From contig JADFXD010000029.1 in the NCBI GenBank assembly GCA_015233725.1, forward strand, positions 1-33,081: DNA of 33,081 bases, written 5' to 3'. The notes under the pieces are model-generated. The model saw only the letters and a program-made list of their open reading frames with translations. It had not been told where the DNA came from and made no database searches. This DNA comes from Nitrospirota bacterium. Its GTDB lineage: Bacteria; Nitrospirota; Thermodesulfovibrionia; Thermodesulfovibrionales; Magnetobacteriaceae. A program made the translations under genes and the position numbers. Positions 28,601 through 33,081 of this stretch are shown here, piece by piece; the first letter of the stretch is position 1, and each line of letters opens with the position of its first letter.

Positions 28601-30967
28601 GTATTTTTCATACTCGTTATCGTCTCTGTCTTCTTGATCTACCTTGATAGACATACCTGTGCGTCTTGTTGGTGCGTGTTCAATAGCCTTACTCAAGTGT
28701 TTTACCAGATGTCTTTCAGCTTCCTTTGACCTTATTGCTGGCCTCTTTGGCGCCGGTTTGCCTTTCCTGACAACGCCATCGCTAGCGCTGTCATTGGTCT
28801 TAAAGAACGTCATTATGGCTTGCAACTGCTGGGCCTGCGCGGAGAGTTCCTCTGATGTTGACGATATCTCCTCGGCTGATGCTGCGTTTTGTTGTATCAC
28901 CTGGTCTAGCTGCTGGATGGCCTTGTTTATCTGATCGGCGCCGCTGTTTTGCTCAACAGAGGAGGCGGTTATCTCCTGAACGAGTTCAGCGGTCTTCTGG
29001 ATGTCTGGAAGCAGGCCATTAAGCATCTCACCGGCCCTTTCGGATACCTCCACGCTTGAGCTCACGAGGGTATTTATATCCGCTGCCGCCGTCTGACTCC
29101 TCCCGGCGAGTTCCCTCACCTCGGAGGCCACCACGGCAAAACCCTTGCCATGCTCCCCGGCTCTGGCCGCCTCAATGGCAGCGTTGAGGGCGAGCAGGTT
29201 TGTCTGTCGTGCGATGTCCTCGATCATTGTTATCTTCTCTGAGATGTCCTTCATCGCCTTAACGGTCTGGATGACGACCCTGGCGCCCTCCTTGGCGCTA
29301 TGTGAGGATTTCTGGGCTATCTTCTCCGTCATCTGGGCGTTGTCCGAGTTGCCCTTGATGTTTGCGGCCATCTGCTCCATCGAGGATGACACCTCCTCTG
29401 CCGCTGCCGCCTGCTCAGAAGAACCCTGCGAGAGCTGTTGTGCCGTAGAGCTCATCTCTTGACTGCCACTTGCCACCTGGTCGGAGGCCTGTTGTACGTC
29501 AAGCACGACCTCGGTCAGCTTGTTCGTCATAAGCAGCAGACCTTGCATCAGCTTGTCCTGTTCGCTGCGGACCTTTATCTTGACCATGAGATTGCCCACC
29601 GACAGGTCTTCGGCCAGCGCGGTTATATCGTTTTCTGCCTCTATCAGCTTGTTGAGGTTATTCTTGATGTTGTTGAAATCACCCCGATACTCAGCGATTA
29701 TCTTGTCGGGGATGTCGCCCTTGCTTATTCGGGCAATGTATTGAGCGGCCATGTTAAGCGGCCCGATTATGGCATCCAACGTGGCGTTAATCCCCTCTAC
29801 GATCCTTCGATACCCTCCATCGTGCTTAGTGACATCCGCCCTGTTGGCCAGATTGCCCTCAACCGCGTTCTTGACAAGGGCGTCTGTATCAGCCGTAAGG
29901 GCCTTTAGCACGTCGATCAACCTATTGAGGTTATTTTTGATGTTGTTGAAATCGCCTCGATACTCGGAGGTTACCTTGTCGGGGATATCGCCCTTGCTTA
30001 TTCGGGCAATGTAATCGGCGGCCATGTTAAGCGGCCCGATTATGGAATCCAGCGTGGCGTTAATCCCCTCTATGATCTTGCGATACTCCCCCTCGTGCTT
30101 GGTGGCATCAGCCCTGTTGGCCAACCTGCCCTCAACCGCGTTCTTGACAAGCATATCCGCGTCAGAGGTGAGCAGTTTTATCTTTTTGATCATCTCTGTA
30201 AACGCCACGGCAAGTGTGCCAACCTCATCCCTTGAATTATAATCAACGCTGACACTTAAATCGCCATGGGCAATACCCTCTGCCGTCTTGACCATAGCCT
30301 TTAAGGGATTGCTTATTGAACCCGATATGAATATACCCAGGATCATGCCAAAGACGATGCCAGCTATAATCAACCCTGTCATGAAGTTACGACTGCTGTT
30401 GTATATCTTCATTGTATCATCAGCGAGCTCCTTGGCATTGTGCTCTTTTGCCCTGGCTATTTCTTCGATAGTATCACCAACAACATTGATCTTCTCTCTG
30501 GCTAATCCATTTGAGAGAGTGGCGGATTCCCTGGCCTCCGAAAGTTTCTCCTTCGAGGCTGTTTCGATAACCTGCTTGTGAACCTTTTCCCAATCTGTTA
30601 TCGCGCTCTCAAGTTTAGCAAATAGCTCTTTGCCTTTTTCAGTATGAACAAGAGGCTTTGCCTTGGCTATATTTTCCCTCAACAACACCCAGTATTTCTC
30701 AAGGTTTGTTGTATACTTTTTACGCTGATCGTCTGTCACTGCCATGATGTAGTTTTTCTCAGTACGGGCTATGAACAGAATGTTGATATTTGCCTCCTTG
30801 ATGTAAGAAACCCCCAGCAGCTCCCTTGCATACATCACATCCGCCATAGAGTTAATCGTCCCCATGTTCGTAATCCCAACGATCCCAACCACCGCGGTTA
30901 TAACGGCAACAATCAAAAAACCCAGTATCAGTTTTGTTGCGGTTTTCATGTTATAAAACCAGCTCAT
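28598..30967 (-). CDS. Methyl-accepting chemotaxis protein with tandem HAMP-like repeats
   Basis: 789 aa, ATG 30967 after AGGAGGATCGAGTC. The N-terminal ~270 aa (TM1, 4HB sensor, TM2, HAMP) and the signalling domain (~505-745, [19 protein letters not shown]) closely match the first chemoreceptor. Between them are two extra ~91-aa units ([23 protein letters not shown]..., [23 protein letters not shown]...), each ending GDIPDK-x2[14 protein letters not shown], a poly-HAMP arrangement, plus a third HAMP-like stretch ([15 protein letters not shown]). Poly-HAMP units relay signals by alternating helix packing. The extra length explains the 215-aa difference from the paralogue. No CheB/CheR tether is visible. 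Confidence 0.93.
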   Translation of the reverse strand: MSWFYNMKTATKLILGFLIVAVITAVVGIVGITNMGTINSMADVMYARELLGVSYIKEANINILFIARTEKNYIMAVTDDQRKKYTTNLEKYWVLLRENIAKAKPLVHTEKGKELFAKLESAITDWEKVHKQVIETASKEKLSEARESATLSNGLAREKINVVGDTIEEIARAKEHNAKELADDTMKIYNSSRNFMTGLIIAGIVFGMILGIFISGSISNPLKAMVKTAEGIAHGDLSVSVDYNSRDEVGTLAVAFTEMIKKIKLLTSDADMLVKNAVEGRLANRADATKHEGEYRKIIEGINATLDSIIGPLNMAADYIARISKGDIPDKVTSEYRGDFNNIKNNLNRLIDVLKALTADTDALVKNAVEGNLANRADVTKHDGGYRRIVEGINATLDAIIGPLNMAAQYIARISKGDIPDKIIAEYRGDFNNIKNNLNKLIEAENDITALAEDLSVGNLMVKIKVRSEQDKLMQGLLLMTNKLTEVVLDVQQASDQVASGSQEMSSTAQQLSQGSSEQAAAAEEVSSSMEQMAANIKGNSDNAQMTEKIAQKSSHSAKEGARVVIQTVKAMKDISEKITMIEDIARQTNLLALNAAIEAARAGEHGKGFAVVASEVRELAGRSQTAAADINTLVSSSVEVSERAGEMLNGLLPDIQKTAELVQEITASSVEQNSGADQINKAIQQLDQVIQQNAASAEEISSTSEELSAQAQQLQAIMTFFKTNDSASDGVVRKGKPAPKRPAIRSKEAERHLVKHLSKAIEHAPTRRTGMSIKVDQEDRDDNEYEKY
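29652..30197 (-). repeat. Tandem 273-base duplication inside the second chemoreceptor gene
   Basis: The sequence from TTGAGGTTAT at 29652 recurs from 29925, a period of exactly 273 bases (91 codons), with long identical runs such as CCCTTGCTTATTCGGGCAAT. It encodes the two poly-HAMP units. In-frame and little diverged, so it could expand or contract by recombination. Confidence 0.75.
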
Positions 30968-31049
30968 GACTCGATCCTCCTTTTGATTTGCACCTGTCTG
31001 GTCACCCGCCTCCGTATAGAAGGCAAAAGTGGCTCTACACTCTACGGCA

Positions 31050-31079
31050 AGTATAAAGCAACGTATCTTATTATGTCAA
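31050..31079 (-). promoter_or_regulatory. Promoter of the second chemoreceptor gene
   Basis: Minus strand: TTGACA (31074-31079) and TATACT (31050-31055), 18 bases apart; same layout and flanking sequence (AACTTGACATAA, then GTAGAGTGTAGAG) as at 28062-28091. Confidence 0.6.
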
Positions 31080-31164
31080 GTTATGTCAAGGACTTAAGGA
31101 CTTTTGTCCCGTTACTATGGCAAATTTAATCTTACTGTAAATATTTCTGTGATAATTACCTGCC

Positions 31165-31255
31165 ACACCAGAAGAGAAGAAAGGGGGACGCCTGGCCGCC
31201 CCCCTTTAGAACCCCCTGCAAGGGCACCAGTGCCCTTGACCCCATAATTCTTAAT
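31165..31255 (+). repeat. Dispersed hairpin repeat, copy I (central part deleted)
   Basis: AGAAGAGAAGAAAGGGGG, a GC-rich first stem, then hairpin III CAAGGGCAC-CA-GTGCCCTTG (31219-31238) and the tail ACCCCATAATTCTTAATCCTG. The hairpin III and tail are the same type as copy G. Hairpin II is missing. It lies between the chemoreceptor promoter and the end of the next minus-strand gene, so here it does not follow a same-strand stop. Confidence 0.6.
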
Positions 31256-31323
31256 CCTGATGTCTCATTCTTAATCATATCATCACAGGATTTTTGACAG
31301 CAAGTTTTCTTTTGTCTTTTTCT

Positions 31324-33081
31324 TCAGGCGAGTTTCTTGATTATGTCGATTAGGGCTAGTGCTGCGGTTTTTGGGCCTTCTTGCTCGAAGCCCTCGATAC
31401 CGAGCCTTGTCCTTATCTGACCGACCTTCATGCCCAGTTCAAAGAACCTGTTGAAGTAGCTCTCGGCGAGCTTTTCATGGGCGTCTTTGCGCTGGGGGGG
31501 GCCAAATGGATTGGCAAAATAGGTGCGGACGATCCCCTTTTCGTCGGTGGTTCCCTTGGCCAGACGATGACCGCTTCTGAAGATACAGATGGCCTCGCTG
31601 GCGCTGTCAAAGAACTCTATGATCCTGTTTTCACCCGTTACATTTTCGTAGTTGTTGGCGTACAACACCATGTCAACCTTGAAGCCCCTGACGATGTTCT
31701 GATACGTCGTTACGGGGATTATGAGCCTGGCGTTTGTCTTATCGGGATTCATAAAGATGCTCCTGTCGATCTCCTCATAGGCATAGCCTGGCTGCAGGTC
31801 ATCCAGCCTCACAAACGCCCCAATCTCCGTGCCATAGCCAACCACCTGTCCCTGGTCGTCGATACCCAGACAGCCCATATCGTCAAAGATGATCTTTATG
31901 CCGTTGACATACTCCCCGCAGTGCGCCCTGAAGGCCTCAAGCGTCTCCGATTTGCCGGCGCCGCTGTCTCCCACTATCACCACGGAGGCGGTTGCCCCGG
32001 TCTTGAGCTTTAAGTGAAACATGGCGCCATGAATGGGCAGCCTGTTGCGCTTCATCATCACGAGGTTGTGCATGGTGAGGGCAAACTTCTTGAAGTACCC
32101 AAAGTAGTCTATCTCCTCGGTGTGGCGTGCAAACCCTACCATGATGGAGTTCTTCTCATCATCGAGGTAGACCGTGTTGGATTGCTCTCTTATGCCATCA
32201 ACGCCAAACAACAGGATGATATCAGGCCTCTTGCCATCTATCTCCTCATACTCGGCTATCTCAAACAGGTTGCACAGGGATAGCCCCTGAGATATAAAGT
32301 CGTAATGAAAGTAGACAAAGACAAGCAGTTCACCAACCTTGGCAGGAAAGGCGATGAATTTCTCGGGCTGTATCTGAAGCATTTCGTCGTACAGTTGGTG
32401 TATCTCCTCAAAGGAGCCCTTGCGCTTGGTCACCTTTGGATAGAGAATAAGGGGGGCTTCCATCAGGGTTAATCGTACAAAGGGGATGTTCTTTATGGAT
32501 GCCAGGTAATCGGGGCAATCCCATTCGATGACCTCAAGGAGCATCCCCATGTTTACTCCTGCGGGCAGTTGCCGGTACGTGCGGGGGTTTTTGCCCGTCA
32601 GGTTTTCTCTTATTTGCCTGTATACGCCGATTACCATCTTTCTCAGGTCAACGTTTGACTGTATGAACTGCTCGTGATGTATGCTCTGCCTGGTATAATG
32701 GGAGCGCTTGGGGGCCTCCATGTACATAAATCTCTCAAACCGTCGCCAATAGTTATACATCTCCTCGATCAGCTCAAGCAGGTACTCGGTGTCTGATAAT
32801 ACGGCGATATATTCAGCCTTGAGCTTAGTGACCTCATCTATCTTATGGCTGACCAGGAGTCTGAACAGATTTATCAGGAAGTTGACCAGCCCTGCGTTGT
32901 GGGTAAAGGACACGTTCTGCTTAAAAAACGCAAACAAGGGGCTGTCTTTTTGCTCCAATCTATCAATAAATCGCCTTAACACCTCGTCAAACAGCTCGCT
33001 CTGAAGCAACTCGTCTTGTGTCTTGCAAAAGACGGAGGTATAGTCAAAAATTACCTTGTTCCTGGTAAACGTAAGCGGCTC
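31324..33081 (-). CDS. P-loop protein with PEPCK/HPr-kinase-like ATPase domain (5' end outside window)
   Basis: At least 585 codons; the frame stays open to the window edge past the TTG at 33009 (…PLTFTRNKVIFDYTSVFCKT), so the true start lies beyond 33081. The C-terminal half holds a nucleotide-binding core: Walker A GDSGAGKSETLEAF, then KIIFDDMGCLGID (Walker B-like), RLDDLQPGYAYEEIDRSIFMNP, and PFGPP near the end, resembling the phosphoenolpyruvate carboxykinase/HPr kinase fold. The N-terminal half is helical and I do not recognise it. It lacks obvious PEPCK oxaloacetate-binding motifs, so a kinase or regulatory ATPase role is more likely than true PEPCK. No signal peptide can be judged. Confidence 0.75.
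   Translation of the reverse strand, partial: EPLTFTRNKVIFDYTSVFCKTQDELLQSELFDEVLRRFIDRLEQKDSPLFAFFKQNVSFTHNAGLVNFLINLFRLLVSHKIDEVTKLKAEYIAVLSDTEYLLELIEEMYNYWRRFERFMYMEAPKRSHYTRQSIHHEQFIQSNVDLRKMVIGVYRQIRENLTGKNPRTYRQLPAGVNMGMLLEVIEWDCPDYLASIKNIPFVRLTLMEAPLILYPKVTKRKGSFEEIHQLYDEMLQIQPEKFIAFPAKVGELLVFVYFHYDFISQGLSLCNLFEIAEYEEIDGKRPDIILLFGVDGIREQSNTVYLDDEKNSIMVGFARHTEEIDYFGYFKKFALTMHNLVMMKRNRLPIHGAMFHLKLKTGATASVVIVGDSGAGKSETLEAFRAHCGEYVNGIKIIFDDMGCLGIDDQGQVVGYGTEIGAFVRLDDLQPGYAYEEIDRSIFMNPDKTNARLIIPVTTYQNIVRGFKVDMVLYANNYENVTGENRIIEFFDSASEAICIFRSGHRLAKGTTDEKGIVRTYFANPFGPPQRKDAHEKLAESYFNRFFELGMKVGQIRTRLGIEGFEQEGPKTAALALIDIIKKLA

Overview
This window is bacterial chromosome, roughly half GC-rich coding sequence with AT-rich gaps, from a Gram-negative bacterium. 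Support for that is an RseP-type site-2 protease, lipoproteins, an L,D-transpeptidase, two membrane chemoreceptors and the DXP isoprenoid pathway. PPDK and cobamide genes suggest an anaerobic or microaerophilic lifestyle. The gene mix and the abundant GC-rich intergenic hairpin repeats resemble Nitrospirota (for example magnetotactic Nitrospirae), but that is an impression, not a demonstration. There are no rRNA or tRNA genes, CRISPR arrays or intact transposases that I can see.

Layout. 1-1052: an AbiEii-type nucleotidyltransferase (cut by the window edge) with its small upstream partner, facing a 60-aa membrane peptide across a gap that carries repeated TAGACAAAA-type sites. 1205-4027 (minus): a cyclic-nucleotide-binding protein followed by a HEAT-repeat/class III nucleotide cyclase. 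4643-7368 (plus): a dxr-rseP-ybgC housekeeping operon. 7415-12852 (minus): a CobC-like histidine phosphatase, a secreted S8 protease with beta-propeller repeats, a stand-alone copy of that protease's propeptide, and two tandem paralogous lipoproteins. 13064-14389: a divergent ArsM-like methyltransferase/ArsR pair; the methyltransferase has an in-frame TGA exactly at the catalytic cysteine position and is best read as a selenoprotein. 14453-20172 (minus): a cobamide operon (cobQ, cbiB) plus an L,D-transpeptidase, preceded by a DUF433/DUF5615 toxin-antitoxin pair and interrupted by a YafQ toxin with an unusual 263-aa partner; a diverged copy of the cbiB start remains downstream of cobQ as a scar. 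20424-23078 (minus): ppdK. 23294-24351: a TIR-proline linker-DUF1566 fusion beside a decayed Rpn-type nuclease fragment. 24634-25575: a GT2 glycosyltransferase. 25718-30967 (minus): two paralogous chemoreceptors under matching promoters, with an orphan MNT nucleotidyltransferase between them. 31324-33081 (minus): a PEPCK/HPr-kinase-like P-loop protein, incomplete at its 5' end.

Two themes run through the region. First, a dispersed, structured repeat (about nine copies or fragments) sits mostly just after stop codons; its hairpins are kept by compensatory base changes, and one copy has been read into the C-terminus of ArsR. Second, toxin-antitoxin and defence-like modules (AbiEii, YafQ, DUF433/DUF5615, MNT, TIR, Rpn relic) are scattered among core metabolic genes, in one case splitting a translationally coupled cobamide gene pair.
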